DNA of 57,026 nucleotides from Jaapia argillacea MUCL 33604. Lineage: Eukaryota; Basidiomycota; Agaricomycetes; Jaapiales; Jaapiaceae. Under the pieces are notes generated by a model. It was given only the letters and a program-made list of their open reading frames with translations, made no database searches and was not told the origin of the DNA. Of this stretch, positions 56,811-57,026 are shown one piece after another. Positions within the stretch are counted from its first letter, which is position 1. Each line of letters begins with the position of its first letter. The position numbers and the translations under genes were made by a program. The DNA lies in NCBI GenBank assembly GCA_000697665.1, contig KL197709.1, positions 1-57,026 on the forward strand. The letters are read 5' to 3'.

Positions 56811-57026
56811 GACGTGGAAACGTTAGGGGGCTTGACAGCGTCTAAATTTATGGAACAAAATCACCTGTGACTCCACTCCTGGTCAAACAGGTTTCACCTA
56901 AGTTTCGGCACTTAGCAAACTGATTGGATTTCGCTTCTATCAAAGTTAAAACTCACCCATAGCTGGGACGCAAGACTTGTTGAACCGTCAGCAGCCGACA
57001 GTGCTGAAAAGCGACCAAGTGAATCA
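56811..57026 (-). repeat. Duplicated promoter, copy of gene B
   Basis: Matches 20349-20564 over the full 216 bases visible, six substitutions, no gaps. The window ends inside it, so its outer limit is unknown. Confidence 0.9.

Noticed and set aside
1-57026. CRISPR array or bacterial-type operon
   Set aside because: No regularly spaced direct repeats; genes have spliceosomal introns throughout, so the sequence is eukaryotic.

Overview
The window looks like a piece of an Agaricomycete (mushroom-forming basidiomycete) genome, probably near a chromosome end. Four signs point this way: short GT-AG introns of about 45-65 bases throughout; a Plavaka-type transposase; members of protein families I know only from Agaricomycetes (a DUF6532-like gene and a tandem pair of 800-residue unknowns); and a (CCCTAA)n telomeric tract at 331-360, in the orientation expected for a left chromosome end. 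I saw no rRNA, tRNA or CRISPR array. All names come from recognising motifs by eye. No database search was run.

Layout. 1-330 is non-coding sequence left of the telomeric tract, perhaps the end of an element inserted into a telomere. 1.7-3.5 kb holds two small coiled-coil genes, and 3.5-5.2 kb two unrecognised ORFs. 7.06-8.65 kb is F-box/LRR gene C. 9.1-17.0 kb is a two-gene Plavaka transposon, with a DUF6532-like gene and the transposase transcribed divergently from a 216-bp spacer and a repeat-rich right flank. 18.2-18.6 kb is a small hydrophobic gene. 18.75-20.35 kb is F-box/LRR gene A, followed by a large SNF2-type ATPase gene at 20.86-25.75 kb on the same strand. 26.6-28.9 kb is gene-poor and rich in palindromes. 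29.2-31.1 kb is F-box/LRR gene D. 31.4-33.0 kb has coding fragments. 33.4-39.5 kb holds the tandem unknown genes F and G. 40.5-42.9 kb holds two unrecognised multi-exon genes (I and H). Two more coiled-coil genes lie at 45.5-46.3 and 48.2-48.9 kb. 49-52.4 kb is decayed sequence with a possible hAT fragment and a truncated repeat of the 18.4-kb gene. 52.9-54.5 kb is F-box/LRR gene E, and 55.27-56.81 kb is F-box/LRR gene B.

How it fits together. The window is dominated by lineage-specific, duplicated genes rather than by a pathway: five F-box/LRR proteins in two families (A, B, C and D, E), four small proteins with a disordered N-terminus and a coiled coil, and one tandem pair. The most striking pattern is in A and B, which lie 36 kb apart. 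They share about 97-99% identical promoter and F-box sequence, but their leucine-rich bodies have diverged to roughly two-thirds protein identity. That resembles a receptor-like repertoire with a fixed effector end and a variable recognition end.

Several genes (Plavaka, F, G and the 4.7-5.2 kb ORF) have one-base frame breaks that I could not resolve with introns. These could be decay, non-canonical splicing or assembly indels.
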